From contig NC_049985.1 of NCBI RefSeq assembly GCF_000003815.2, positions 7,972,266 through 8,036,265 of the forward strand: 64,000 nt of DNA. Reading direction: 5' to 3'. The notes under the pieces were generated by a model. It ran no database searches. It was not told the origin of the DNA and worked only from the letters and a program-made list of their open reading frames with translations. Each line of letters opens with the position of its first letter. Position 1 is the first letter of the stretch. The DNA is from Branchiostoma floridae. Taxonomy: Eukaryota > Chordata > Leptocardii > Amphioxiformes > Branchiostomatidae. A program made the translations under genes and the position numbers. Below are positions 1 through 12,748 of this stretch, piece after piece.

Positions 1-1213
1 ACGCTCCCGAGGTGAGAGAACTTTTTGTTCTGTGTGGTGAGAGAGAATTTCTGCGTTGTGTGTCAGAATAATATGATTGTCGAGGAAATGTCTATAATAT
101 AACAGAATGTCATTTTTGAAATGGTTTATTATTGAAAACTGAAGAAAATGACACTGTTCATTGCCATTTGGAAGTTACGAAAACTCAAGCAAGTTATTCT
201 TCCACTACTCCAAAAGCGCTCTCACATCGACAAAATTTCGCTGTCACCTCCAGCCAGGTTTGCGGGGAAAGTTCCCGAGGTGAGAGAACTTTTTGTTCTG
301 TGTGTGAGAGAGAATTTCTGCGTTGTGTGTCGGAATAATATGATTGTCGAGGAAATGTCTATAATATAACAGAATGTCATTTTTGAAATGGTTTATTATT
401 GAAAACTGAAGAAAATGACACTGTTCATTGCCCTTTAGAACTTAAGAAATCTCAATGAAGTTATTCTTCTACTACTACAAAAGCGCTCTCACATCGACAA
501 AAGTTCTCTCTCACTCAGACGAAAAAATCGCTCACTCCTCCAGCCGGGTTGGCAGGGAAAGCCTCCCGAAGTGAAAGAACTTTTTGTTCTGTGTGTGAGA
601 GAGAATTTTAGCGTTGAGTGTCGGAAAAAGATTGATCGTCAAGACAATGTCTTTAGTTTAAGTGATTGTTAGTGTATGATGTATATCGTTTCAAACTATA
701 CAAAATGTCAGTGTTTAACATGCGTTTGAAGTAAAGAAATGATGAAGGAAGTTATTCTTTCACTACTCCGAAAGCGCTCTCACATCGACAAAATTTCGCT
801 CTCACTCAGACCAAAAAAATCGCTCACTCCTCCAGCCGGGTTGGCAGGGAAGCCTCCCGGAGTGAGAGAACTTTTTGTTCTGTGGGTGAGAGAGAATTTC
901 TGCGTTGTGTGTCGGAATAAAGTGATTGTTGAGGAAATGTCTATAACATAACAGAATGTCATTGTTAAAATGGTTTATTATTGGAAAATGAAGAAAATAA
1001 CACTGTTCATTGCCATTTGGAAGTTCAGAAAACTCAAGCAAGTTATTCTTCCACTACTTCGAAAGCGCTCTCACATCGACCAAATTTCGCTCTCACTCAG
1101 ACGAAAAAATCGCTCACTTCTCCAGCCGGGTTGGCAGGGAAGCCTCCCGGAGTGAGAGAACTTTTTGTGCTGTGTGTGAGAGAGAATTCTAGTGTTTGTG
1201 TGTCGGAATAAAA
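1..1213. repeat. Tandem array of about 290-bp hairpin-containing units
   Basis: About 4.5 units. The anchor GAGAGAACTTTTTG (or a one-base variant) recurs at 14, 282, 573, 864 and 1154, so the spacing is 268, 291, 291 and 290 bp; the first full unit lacks about 25 bp. Each unit has two related arms of about 55 bp in inverted orientation (for example 778-830 and 859-915) around a G+C-rich centre containing CCAGCCGGGTTGGCAGGG. Each unit could therefore fold into an imperfect hairpin. Short open frames cross the units in several frames but show no conserved protein and are best read as by-products. The array runs off the left edge of the window. Confidence 0.85.
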
Positions 1214-2133
1214 ATGTCTGCTGTATCAAAGAATAGTTTGTCTTTAGAAAGAATAATTCGATATGTGTTTGAGAGTTGATTTCTGCAAGTGTTTGAGACA
1301 AAAAAATTGCACATTTGTTGACGCGCCATATTCTCGTGGCTTCTGCACTATGTGAAGAATGCAATCAACCCCCAAAACTTTAAAGTCGTCGTACTTATAC
1401 ATCCGAACAAGGATCTTTTAATCAGTTCTCTTCAGGGACGGATTTTTTTCCAGCTTAAGCTCTCTTACCATAGGTGACTGACTTGCAGAAACATCTTGCT
1501 GTGTATTTGAAAAAATTCAGCCTCAGTTTTGGGGTGATATTAGTTTTGACAAATATTATGTCTGACCTCAAGAACGATCTGAAAGAGTATCTAAGAAAGA
1601 TATCGAGCGTACAAGTTTGAGTCGGTGAAAGACAACTTATATGACATGTGTGCGTGCATTCTATGACTCCAGAGAAATTCCAGCTACGGTATACTTCCAA
1701 TAAGTGTCTCAATATGGGAAAAAAGCAAATCATATAAGCTATATAACAGATCAAAAGTCAAAGTCATGCTGGCAATTGTATCATCAATGTTGAAATAGAG
1801 ATGGATTTGAATAGCGGTCACGGTATTCACTTACTAATACGTTTGAAGTGACGTATTTGAATTAGCAAGTCTCGAAGAACTAATGCGTTGATACAACGAT
1901 GGCATAACGTTATATTGTTTTGTCTGCATAAACAGTTCTGTGAGCATAAACATAAGCGCTGAGTGAGAATAAGAGGCGGAAACAACAAAATCGTTGTTGT
2001 GTCAGAAATGTTACAGCCTCTATATTGAAGAACAAAGTACATGTTGAACTGAGAAACCGTGTGTACATTTATAACATTTGTGAAGAATTGTATATGACGA
2101 AAAGTTACCTTTTAAAAAGCTGTCACTTTGTGC
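1214..2133. other. Intergenic, no gene recognised
   Basis: AT-rich unique-looking sequence between the two repeat arrays. The open frames here are short, lack family motifs and show no convincing splice context. I see no RNA gene or element ends. Confidence 0.5.
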
Positions 2134-2356
2134 AAACTTTTTCAACTTTTTAGTGGGAGAGAAAAATCTGTCTATGTGTGAGACCTTTTTCAACTCTTGT
2201 GTGAGAGAGAAAAATCTGTCGATGTGTGCGACCTTTTTCAACTGTTGTGTGAGAGAGAAAAATCTGTCAATGTGTGCGATTTGTTTCCACTGATGTGTGA
2301 GAGAGAAAAATCTGTCTGTGTGTGAGACCTTTTTCAACTCTTCTGTATGGGAGAAA
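2134..2356. repeat. 48-bp minisatellite, about 4.5 units
   Basis: GAAAAATCTGTC starts at 2161, 2209, 2257 and 2305, exactly 48 bp apart, with degenerate half-units at both ends. Because 48 is a multiple of three, the minus strand is open across the array and reads as a 16-residue repeat of the type HIDRFFSLTQQLKK. I see no start context, domain or splice signal that makes it a gene. On the minus strand the core (CACACATCGACAGATTTTTC) resembles a segment of the 290-bp units upstream, read on the plus strand (CTCACATCGACAAAATTTCG). Confidence 0.85.
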
Positions 2357-2790
2357 ATTCGTTCTATGTATACGTTTAATTTTGCGACACTTGGCCCCCA
2401 ATAGAGGGGACGTGTACAAGTATTTTTCATGCTGTCTAAAATAGCAGGGGTACCACAGCGCATAGGCTACCACTAGTCACTACCGACGGAGATCCAAGAT
2501 CATATTTTGGATCGATGTAGTTGTTTATTGAAACCGTTCCGAAAAATAGCCTAATTTGTTGTAGCCATATGCATTCCTGCTCGTTTTTTGGGTCACAGAC
2601 TCTCCATGCATGGGAGATTTGCAAGGCTTTGTCCGTCTTAGTTGTTTCAAGTCGTCACGGTGTTGGTGGTTTGAGCCTAATAAACAGACTATGGATAGGT
2701 ACAAAACTAGAAACTAGAGAGATGGCCAAAGATCTGTATACAGGTGGAAAAGGTAGCAACAGACACGGTTTTCTTCCTCACTAGGAAAAC
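2357..2790. other. Upstream region of the first sulfotransferase gene
   Basis: No gene is recognised. The stretch presumably holds the promoter and 5' UTR of the gene starting at 2791, but I cannot identify a TATA box, initiator or other element with confidence. The 87-codon plus-strand open frame from 2521 has no family features. Confidence 0.4.
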
Positions 2791-5700
2791 ATGAAGACTG
2801 CAGCAACTGTCAGCGTGCCACTCTTAGCGATCTGCTTCTTTGCTGGAATGTGGACTACAGGAGTGTACTACAACTATTACAAAGGTATAGATTGTGATTC
2901 TTGGGATCCTCTTTTAAACTATCTACTTCATAACAGAGGTGGACGGTCGGTAGGTAGGTAGGTAGTAGGTGTGTGCGCATCATGGGGTTATCATGAGTTA
3001 TAAAAATGATCTAGTGGTTAGGATTTGCCGCTCTCACCGCCAAGGCCGGGCCTAATTCCCGGTGTGGGAATCAGTGTAAAAAAAAAGAGTACAAACTAAC
3101 AGGAAGAAAACACAATGTCCTGATACTCGGGATTCGAACACGCGCCGATCCCGGGCCGCCAGATCACAGTCCCAGACGCTAAATTATTACGGCAAAAGCT
3201 TAAAGCCGTTTCGAACCAGATCCACGGTGCGTAATGTATAGTATCAAACTCCGGTGCCCGTTTGACTCCCTTAGCCGGCTACACTCCTTGGCAAGCTTTG
3301 ATACTATCTTATGGCACCGTAGGATCTGCTTGGAGATTACATAAACCCCACTGTTACAGTTCTGGACTCGATATAGATCAAGAGTGCCATGCTTACTCGA
3401 TATTAATCAATTTCATGCTAATTTCTCAAATTACTACATAATAGATGCCCATCTTGTTTGTCAAAGACATCACAGAATTGACATTTTCCGCCTTTTTTCT
3501 TCTGACAGAAGCGGTGAACGAAGGAATCCCGGAGCCACAGAGGAAATGGAGACACAGTAAGACCCAGACAAGACTTCAGGAGGGGCTGGACGTCTGGGCG
3601 CGTCGTAACCATAGCTACCATGACGTCACAAAAGTCCTGTACAACAGGGTACCTAAATGTGGGAGTAACACCATGAAAGTGCTTCTCAGAGAACTACAGA
3701 ACAGAAATCGCTTTCAATTCTTTGAAGACAAGGATTATGGACTAAAGGCACTTCCTAACAAGCTGTTGGTGAGTTAAGGTCATTTTTTTCACATGGGGCG
3801 GGTTGTGACCAGGTAGGGTTTATGCAGTATAATCCTATAGTTTTAGAAAATCACACGTTGATGTAATATTAAACAAATCGGTTTCCCCCTTTTTCATCTA
3901 CTGACTAACATTACCAGAAAATTGCACCCTCGGCAAAGATGAGGTTTGATTATGAGTTTTTGCTCCACTTATACATGACACGAGAATTGTGGCTTATGTT
4001 TGTGACCGCAGCGTAAGTTTGTACAAATGGTCGACCAGCTTCCGAGACCGTCCATCTACGAAAAGCACATCTACTACGTGGACTTTCAAAAGTAAGTGTC
4101 AAGAAGCTCTTGTTTTTATTGTTAGTATTATACGTTTGAGAAGAGTAAAAAGAAAACATAATCTTCTTCATGCATGTTTTAAAGCTAAACGAAGGGTTTT
4201 TCTCCGGACCTTCAGTCCTTTGCAGGAGATTGTCAGTTGAATCCTTTTAACTTACGTTTAGAGCTTTTGCTACAAGCAAACCCTAATATGAGCTTTCTTA
4301 TCTTCAAGGTTTGGTAAGCAGCAGCCAACATACATTAATCTGGTCCGGGATCCCCTAGAGCGTCGAATCTCTGGCTACTACTACATGCGGTTTGGGCGAA
4401 TTGACGGCAACCAAAAGCAAAAGCGAACAGAGGAGGAAAAAGCACAGGTTTATGAAACGATAAAGAATTCCCGACATGATAACTTTTCACGAGAATTTCA
4501 TTGACGTATCTATCTCAATCGTTGATAGGGGGTTAAAGAGCTGCCGTTGTCATATTCATTGGTCAAAACCATTTCCGAGTATTCCAATATTGCTTATTAC
4601 ACTGCGGTTATGTATTGCTTGGAAGGGAACATTTCTTTTACTCCATTTTCTCTTCTTCTTCTTACATGAACAGACAAATCAACGACTTGGACCAAACGGA
4701 CACATAATGTAGCAAGTGGCAGGATAGAGCTGGAGGACCTGGTCTCTCCATACAAATACATGTATATATATATGGCGTACTTCAGTACTTGTTGCCTTTT
4801 TAATTGATCCTGGTTATTCTATTTCTTTTCTAGACGTTTGATGACTGCGTACTAAACAACCTGTGGGAGTGCGATGAGTTCGGACCGAAAACTTTTACGA
4901 TGACACAATTCTTTTGTGGGCAAGAATCAATTTGCATGTAAGTTATACCAGTATGCGGATAACCTTTATGTTTTCCCTATGTTTTACATGATTCGCATGA
5001 AGTGCTATACTTGATGATCTTGAGTACTTAACGTTATAAGCTATACTAAAGATATTTTCTCACTGGTGTAGCTAAAGGGTGTGAGCGCAATAGTTCTATA
5101 TGCCATTTAATTATTTATTGATCTTTAGGGTAGTCCCTTCAGTTAACGTAGTAACTGATTATGGCATATGATTATGGCATACTAGGAGAATGCTATTTGT
5201 TCTAGGGAGCCTTCCCAGATGGCAGTTGAAGTAGCCAAAGAGAACATCAGGAGGCACTACGCTGTGGTCGGGGTACTGGAGGAGTTCAGCAGCTTCCTGA
5301 AGGTCCTGGAGGTGGTCATGCCGCAGTTCTTCCGCGGAGCTCACGACACCTGGCGGAAAATTGGTGGGTAGCACCTGTCTTGCAGTCGGTTATTTGCGCC
5401 AACTGAGTGCAGACACGGTTTAAGAACAAACAGTTGGCGATTTGTTAGGAAAGACCACGGCGGACACAATGTTAGACGAATGATGTCTTTTATAAAGATC
5501 AATTCCATATTTTTGATAGAGACCATAGATGATCATGCCTACTAAAGCGTATTATTTTGTTATATACGGTATATTTGTTTGTAGCATAATCAATTTTGAA
5601 TGTGACAGAATATTTTTGTTTGCATCTTGCAGAGTCGAAGCAGATGGAACACCAGAAAACGGCTATAAAGATACCTCCTTCTAATGAGTCTCGAGAAATC

Positions 5701-5793
5701 ATGAGAGAAAGATTACACCTGGACTATCAAGTTTATGACTTTATCAAGGAGAGATTCCACAGGCAGAAAACACAGCTGGGAGTCAAGGACTGA
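2791..5793 (+). CDS. UST: Uronyl 2-sulfotransferase-like gene 1 of 5 (331 aa)
   Basis: Exons 2791-2884, 3509-3768, 4012-4091, 4309-4447, 4834-4937, 5206-5363 and 5633-5793; all introns are GT-AG and phases match. A type II Golgi membrane enzyme expected to move sulfate from PAPS to the 2-O position of uronic acid in dermatan/chondroitin or heparan chains. Exon 1 is a signal anchor (about residues 8-26) with a WTT motif. LYNRVPKCGSNTM (75-87) is the 5'-phosphosulfate loop; KCGS is typical of UST, whereas HS2ST has KTAS. KHIYYVDF holds His137, aligned with the HS2ST catalytic base. YINLVRDP (153-160) binds the PAP 3'-phosphate. CGQESIC in exon 5 and the C-terminal YDFIKERFHRQKTQLG match UST. 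The protein is shorter than human UST (about 406 aa) because it lacks the acidic tail. Substrate choice (uronic acid of DS/CS or HS) is inferred from family only. Confidence 0.93.
3005..3070 (+). pseudogene. Degenerate tRNA-Glu(CTC)-like sequence
   Basis: CTAGTGGTTAGGATTTGCCG followed by CTCTCACCGCC closely matches the D-arm/A-box and anticodon arm (loop with CTC) of eukaryotic tRNA-Glu. The T-arm reads GGCCTAATTCCCGG, where a working B box would have GGTTCGATTCCCGG, and the 5' acceptor strand is not recognisable. It lies in intron 1 of the first sulfotransferase gene. It is either a tRNA pseudogene or the head of a tRNA-derived SINE. Confidence 0.65.
3112..3190 (-). repeat. tRNA-like fragment (probable SINE head), minus strand
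   Basis: On the minus strand the segment reads GCGCGTGTTCGAATCCCGAG, a good pol III B box (consensus GGTTCNANNCC), preceded by a G-rich stretch that could be a decayed D/anticodon region. A T-run plus strand-equivalent tail follows. It is 40-60 bp from the tRNA-Glu-like piece but in the opposite orientation, so the two are probably separate insertions. Confidence 0.4.
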
Positions 5794-5796
5794 TCA

Positions 5797-5802
5797 AATA
5801 AA
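5797..5802 (+). terminator. Poly(A) signal AATAAA, three bases after the stop codon
   Basis: AATAAA begins three bases after the TGA of sulfotransferase gene 1 (stop 5791-5793). If used, the 3' UTR would be only about 20-35 nt. Whether it is the main site cannot be told from sequence. Confidence 0.5.
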
Positions 5803-7506
5803 GATATTTTAAATATGTGCAAGATACATCTATCGAGTTGTACAGTTTAGTCTGTAACTCTGTATGATCTCAGATATTCAAATTTAGTAAATGTTCTGTT
5901 ATCACAATGTACGCCTCCTATCCTTTGCGTTTTTATGCCATTTCTGGTTGTGAGTTGCCAGGCGGAAGCTTGATACCGAAATTCACCAAAAATCCATTTC
6001 AAATAATATTCAAAAAGCTGCGGTGTATTGAACTAAATTATCATGCATTGAACTAAATTATCATGCATCTTACATCAATTTAGTAAGGACTAGTGATCAA
6101 GATTTTTTCGACTTTTGCTTCTTATCGGTAAGAGCTCTCAGGCTGCCTGTAGGTAATGTGCGGGATACGGTGAAAAATCAGTCACAATCATATTACCTGT
6201 TACACTTGTTAACTACATTTCCTTACGCCTATACATCGCGGGCAGGCTTACACACTCAAGTCCTACAATCAAAGATACAGTACAGCATACACGTTTATCA
6301 AGGACAATTACTTAACAGCGCACCGAATGGGTAGGTTCTGCCGATGAGAAGGCGGGGTCTCCGGTATCCGGAATTACCTGCTCCCGGCAACACATTGACC
6401 TTCATGCTTCGACCCTCGTGTTTATAATTACTACAATCGATGCATTGAACCAGCGCTTGCAGCATGAAGGCACCACACTGCAGCTATGACCATCTTTAGG
6501 TCGGTACGGCTGGACGAGAAAGATGTGTCGCCTGTCAGGAAACACCGTCTAAAGCTTTAAATGTGTGTACTACAGTAAGTACAGGGACATCTATCTATAT
6601 GTATATATATAGCAATTTTACAGTACTATTAACCAGAGACTTTTTCTCCAAGGTCAGTTTTACGGCGGTGTCAAGGCCGACACATTTCTGGGACATGCGT
6701 AAAGTAAAAATAGAACCTTGACCCACAGAGGCACCGGCTTTACCCTCCTCCTCCATACTCGTGTATCTTCTTGTTGACACGCAGTAATTCGCGTGACACT
6801 AGATAAATAGTTAAGGCAGGCGCTCTTTATATATCTCATCGCCCTGCCATAACTAATCACTGTTAACAGCGCTAAAAGGTGGCAATGAGACATGGCAAAC
6901 GGTGTGTCCCGCGAGACACGTACTTTTCTTACTTGTTACAGAAAGCATTTTAGGTTTTCCCTTTTCTATACGTGGTTTGGAGGGATATACATCATGTGAT
7001 CTCATCATTTGGCACACACGGGGAGGGTAATGATCACGAGAGGCCCTCCCAGGGTAAATCTCGTACCGCCCCTCACAGGAACACAGGTCCATACGTCACA
7101 CGGAGTGGGGACATGTTTGACATGGACCGGGCTGGAAGGATTGTCAGGGCCTGTCGACCGTACCATAGGTAAGTTTGTAGGAGAGATTAGGGAACAATGT
7201 TTACATACCTGAAATGCAAGTGAAGACGTTATCTACTAAAGTTTGCCAAATTAGGACGTTATCCCTGAACTCCTTATCCATCGCCACCGACGGTTAGTCA
7301 GAAATCATAAGACTCAGATGCCACTTGTAGCGGTTTAAGCCTAAGTACACTTTGATAATGGTCTTGAAATCAATGTAGCATAGTTTTCAGGAAGTAGGGC
7401 ATTGGTGGCCCGAGCTGTTTCTCTATCTGCGGTTGGATTACAGATTCCCCAGGCGTAACCCAACAGACGCAGCCTGTCAAGCTGTACTACATATCAGGCG
7501 ACGAAC
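5803..7506. other. Intergenic between sulfotransferase genes 1 and 2
   Basis: No gene is recognised. Contains a short tandem duplication (TTGAACTAAATTATCATGCA twice, about 6029-6067) and a small AT dinucleotide tract near 6595-6612. The overlapping short plus-strand frames at 6972-7212 have no domain and no consistent splice sites. Confidence 0.45.
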
Positions 7507-10500
7507 ATGAAGAAGTCGGCAGCGGTGGCCGTGCCGTTCACAGCGCTCTGCTTGTATGTGGGGGTGTGGACTACTGGGCTGTTCAACGCCTGTTATAGAG
7601 GTATGGTAACACCGTTCACTGACTTCACTGACTATGCTGAACGCATCATGAGCAGAATAATGATCAATGCTGAGCCTCCAAGCCTGGCTGCAAGTGAACA
7701 CAAAACAATGCGCTGATTCTTTATACAAGTTGACAACGCTGCATTAGTGCTTAACGGCACGTTCGCTGTGGCAAGGTTGTTTTCAAGAAGTCTGACTTCG
7801 GTATGCGTAGGAGACTAACCTATAAATGCCGAAGTTCAGCCCCATACAGCGACTTGGTGTGAGGCCATAAACTTTACCGAGACCGGTTTACAATTATGTC
7901 CGTTCCTGTTCCAAGATCTTGCATCTGGAATTAGTTGGCCTTCAGACCCTCAAGTACTTTTTGGCGGATTCTTAGACAGATGGCATGACCACACATGACA
8001 GGATGTGGTTTTGATTACTTTAACCTGTAAATATAAGTGCGCAAAAGATGCTGGGATTCTAAACGGTCAATTTTAATCGAGAGCGTATCTCAATGACTGG
8101 TAAGTCTGTCGTGGCTCCCTTTTCTTAGTTTGAATTTTTTCTCTTTCTTTCTCTCACTTTCTTCCATTCTTTTGTTTATTCAATTCAAGCCCCCATTTTC
8201 TTATCCTGGTCAACGATTAACGGTTTTTAAAATTAAAGCGACTGCATGACTCTTTAGTTTTCTGTTCAAAGGTATTTAGAAAACAAATCACGTCTTTCAA
8301 AGAGCCGATGATATGCCCCTTCTCTGCATGCATATGAAACGGACAATGGCTTCTGTGACTGATCGACTGTGTCCCCTTCCAGCAGCGTTCAAATCAGGGG
8401 TCAGAACGCGGGATAGACTGGGATTGGAACCCCGACCTTGTGGTCCGGAAACTGGATTACCGACTACTTGCCCGCGGCACGCTAAGCTTCACCTGCCGTG
8501 TGACCGGTGTCAAACGTAGAGCCAGGATGTTGAGATTCTGGATTAGAAACCCCTGACATACCCCTGAGTTGTGTCCTTGTACGATAATCAATTAACACTA
8601 ATTTCCTCAGGTGAAAATGAGTACCTAACTTCGGTTAGAGACGTCTCTCATATAGTACACAGGGACACAGAATCAGTGATAAAAAGTCATGTCTGATTTA
8701 GCTAGTTTTGATCATATATCATAAGTCAAGAGCAGAGCTGGGGTCCCGTGTTTGTGGAGAGACACACTCCGAGCACTTTAAAGAACCTGCCAAACTTTTT
8801 CAAAGTTTTTTTTTTACAGAAACATATATTTAATTTATTTAATAGAAAGGTAGAATTAGTGTTTTAATACACTCTTATTTTAACACGTCTTGTATAGATT
8901 ACATTGCAAACATGCATCCATTCTACCTTCCCTAAACCGTACCGGCGAGCCCTTATTTAAGTAAGTAGTAAATAAGGGCCTCTTTAAATCACAGACAGTT
9001 TGCCACCCACAGTGCATTGAGGGCCGGTTCAGTGTGTTGCACCTTTCGAAGGTATCGAACTTTTCCTTCATGTCATTGGCACTTTTCAATGATTTCATTG
9101 TTTATGTCTGTGCATTATGAGAAATAATCAAGTTATATATGGTGGCATAAACGTTGCACCAAGCAAGCCGAGTGTCATATATCAACTCATCATAGTATAA
9201 GTATACCCGTGCTATACTTTTGCATCTGTATCTGTAGTCGGCATAACCGTTCTTCAGCGTAACACATCAGCTTCGCAGGCAGGCGGCACGGCAACTTCTG
9301 GTACTCTAAACGACACCCAACATGTGCACTTCTAAATTTAAATGAACTATCAAATGAGGATGCTCTTACAGCACTTGATGGTAACATGTTCCACTCAACG
9401 ATAGATCTAGGGAAACAATTTGAACGCCTTGAAACTCTGACCTACTCTCGTTTTCCACTCATTCAGAATTCGAAGATGACAGACCGCCTGCTCCCAGACA
9501 GAACTGGACCAAACGTCACGACCAGAGCCCGGGAACACACCGAGACGACCTGAGGGTTTGGGTACGGGCCGGACATAACTACTCTCGGGTGACTAAACTG
9601 TTTTACAACAGGCTGCCGAAGTGCGGCAGCCGGGCCATGAAGGTTCTCATCGCGCAGTTGCAGGAGAAGAACCATTTCAAGTTCTTTTCAGCCGCCAATC
9701 TACACGCCAAGGCTCTGCATGGCGAAGATTTGGTGAGTAAACCGTCCTTAAATCATAATTATTACAGAAAAGGTGTGACCATTCGTCTTCTACTGTCTCA
9801 GAAAAAGAAGCCAAACCCAATAACTGAATAAATTACAGTTTATCGTTAGACTAGAGTAGTCGCTTACTATATTGTTTTCATTGTCTGTCATTTTATATGT
9901 CCCTTGCAGTTAGCCCTTGGACAAGAACTTGCAATAAAATTATTATCATTTTTCGATTCTTACTGAGATAAACATGTCCTAGTAGTGTCGTACACAAAAT
10001 CATGTTGAAAAAATAATATCGTCATGGAATTTCTGTCTATAAACACAGGATGTCACAAATATGATAGCCTTATTTTTCGATTTACAAAAACAACGTACAT
10101 ATGGGTGATGTATCAGACACAGTCTTGTTTTTGTTTTCAACTTTTCCTACCAGCTACGGTTTGCACAGATGATGGACAAACTTCCAACTCCATCCATTTA
10201 CGAGAAGCACACCTACTTCATCGACTTTCCATTGTGAGTATTCTGCTCCTCGCAACACGCATAGATCCCAAAAGCCTTTTTGAGACACACACACACACCG
10301 TGACACACACACACAGACAACTAATAGATTGTGTCAAAAATCAAACCTCTACGTTGCCTTACAATCGCAGTTCCTTTCCACGTTATCATTTTCTGTCATA
10401 CCGCTTCAAATTGTTATCGGGATCGGACTGGGACAGGGCTGCATTTCATGAATAGAAATGTAACAGTTATGGCCTTTCTTCCTTCCTTAAGGATGGCCGC

Positions 10501-12700
10501 GAAACAGCCGCTCTACATCAACCTGGTCAGAGATCCCATAGAAAGACGCGTCTCTGCTTACTACTACCTCCGGTACGGGCGGCATGGGAACGAGTTCGCC
10601 GATATCCTGAAACTGAGAAGAACAGAAGAGCAAAGAAACCAGGTTTGGGAAAGAGTTATTCGATATGTGTAGGATCAATTTCTTTCATCTGAAATTTTGC
10701 CTCGACTGAATGAAAATATCCATGTGTATGTACAGGCGTTCTCTGCATTTAAACTTACGCTGTTTGAGATATCCACGTCCCTCCTCCGCTTTGAGTAAGG
10801 AAACGGCACACACAGGGTTTATAATGAATGAATGAATGACCTTTATTGTACATTTGTGCTCAAACAAGCTAAGTACAGGTCGTAGCGTTAGTGATAAGGT
10901 ACAATTTTGACAAAAAGGTATCTTATCATCTCTACATATGCTATTACATGCTAGTATGTACAAGTTCAACTTCTTCTCGCTTCTTAAAACAGTTATAAAC
11001 ATAAGGACAGATGGAATCAATAATGAATGGTTTATCTAGTTGCATGAGAAATATGAATTTTTCCGTGGTATTCAAGAATCGGAAATTAGGAAACATATGT
11101 TGTATATTTTCAAAGAGGACGTTTCTTTCGTTGTTGTATAAAGTACAGTCAACAATAAAGTGACATTCATCCTCTATCTTATTCAAGTTACAATATTGGC
11201 AGATTCTTTCTTCCAGAGGAATGTGGTTATGTCGGCCTTTTTCAATGTGGAGTCTGTGTGAACTAATGCGGAGCTTTGTGATGGCTGTTCTGTGCCGAAT
11301 GTTTGCAATCTTTAAGTATTTCTCGTCGTTGTAAGTAGTCTTAAGTAATCTGTATGTTCGTAATTTGTTGTTTTTGCGCATTGCTGTCACGAAAGATTGA
11401 AGGTACATATCTTTTAAACGTTGGTCGATGGATGGAATTATTTGCGATGGATTTAGGACAGATGACATGGGAGAATGCCAGACATAGCCAAAACCACATT
11501 CCTCTAGCGTCTTGCGGACTCCAGAAGCCCAGCATTTAGCGCCTAATGTGTCTAGCTCAAGTTGGCACAAAAGGGCGTCTGCAGACAGACTATCAGCTGG
11601 CACGTTCTGGCGTACTCTAATATACTGTTTGATGGCGTTAAGGGATGCTTCTAGTTTAAGAGGGTGTCTTCCCAGTTCTGCCATTACGGCCAGGTTATAA
11701 AGCGTTGTGCTTCTCCGCGTTAGTGTCATTTTCTATATTTTCATGACCTATGCTGAGTGTATGTGAAGCTAGCGCAAGCAATGGTAATCCATCCGGTATT
11801 CAGAACTTTGGCTCAGCCAAGCTGTTCAAAACCTACTGTCATCAATAGTAACACCACACATTGTAAACGTCACCACAATTCATCTCATTTGTTTTCGTGT
11901 TCGCAGACACTTGACTACTGTGTAGCCAACAACCTGCGTGAGTGCAGCGCGTCCGAGCCCAATAGCTTCATACTGACGCAGTACTTCTGTGGACAAAGTA
12001 CAATATGCACGTAAGTGTCATGTCATTTGACAAGGGCCTAATGCATAAGCTGCATTTGCGAAGTAGGGAAAAGATTAAGTATTAAGAAGCTCAGCAAGTA
12101 GTATCATCTTTTTCTCGACAATTTAAAAAGAAAACAAATAATCTAGAACCTATCCAGTCCACAAACTCCTGTACTGTGACTTTTTCTTAGGAAACCTTCG
12201 CAAGTGGCAGTGGAAGTAGCCAAAGAGAACATCAGGAGGCACTACGCTGTGGTCGGGGTACTGGAGGAGTTCAGCAGCTTCCTGAAGGTCCTGGAGGTGG
12301 TCATGCCGCAGTTCTTCCGCGGAGCTGTGACGGAGTGGGAACATATCGGTGTGTAGCAGACATCAATCATTCTGATCCATTCATTCTGAACAGTTTATAT
12401 ACACATGTCCTATCAAGGATTGATGTGTTCAATTTTTTCCTGGAACTGTCACAGAGTTGAGCCCTTTGCCATTAAGTACAGTAGAAGCATTATCGCATGA
12501 TAGTTCTGAACAACTCCCGTTCATAGTAGTTACAGCTTGATTCTCGAAGGCTATGTATGTGCATGGCAGGTCGTTCAGTGTACTATAACTAGCTGTTGTC
12601 ACGACGAGTGCCTACTGGGCGTGTGTTTCGCGGAAGTCCGTACACGTAGGTATGCATAGCCAGAGTATTTAGATGTTAATATCAATACCTCAGCAAGCAA

Positions 12701-12748
<48 letters not shown>

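Noticed and set aside
132-1364. Overlapping open frames on both strands across the 290-bp units
   Set aside because: They follow the repeat in several frames at once, which is the behaviour of repeated DNA rather than of a gene.
2020-2473. Minus-strand 147-codon frame with 16-residue HIDRFFSLTQ repeats
   Set aside because: It is the translation of a 48-bp minisatellite whose period is a multiple of three; no start context, domain or splice support.
5159-5374. Antisense open frame opposite exon 6, also present opposite exon 6 of genes 2 and 4
   Set aside because: It persists only because the exon 6 nucleotide sequence is shared; upstream and downstream parts are unrelated, so it is not a conserved antisense gene.
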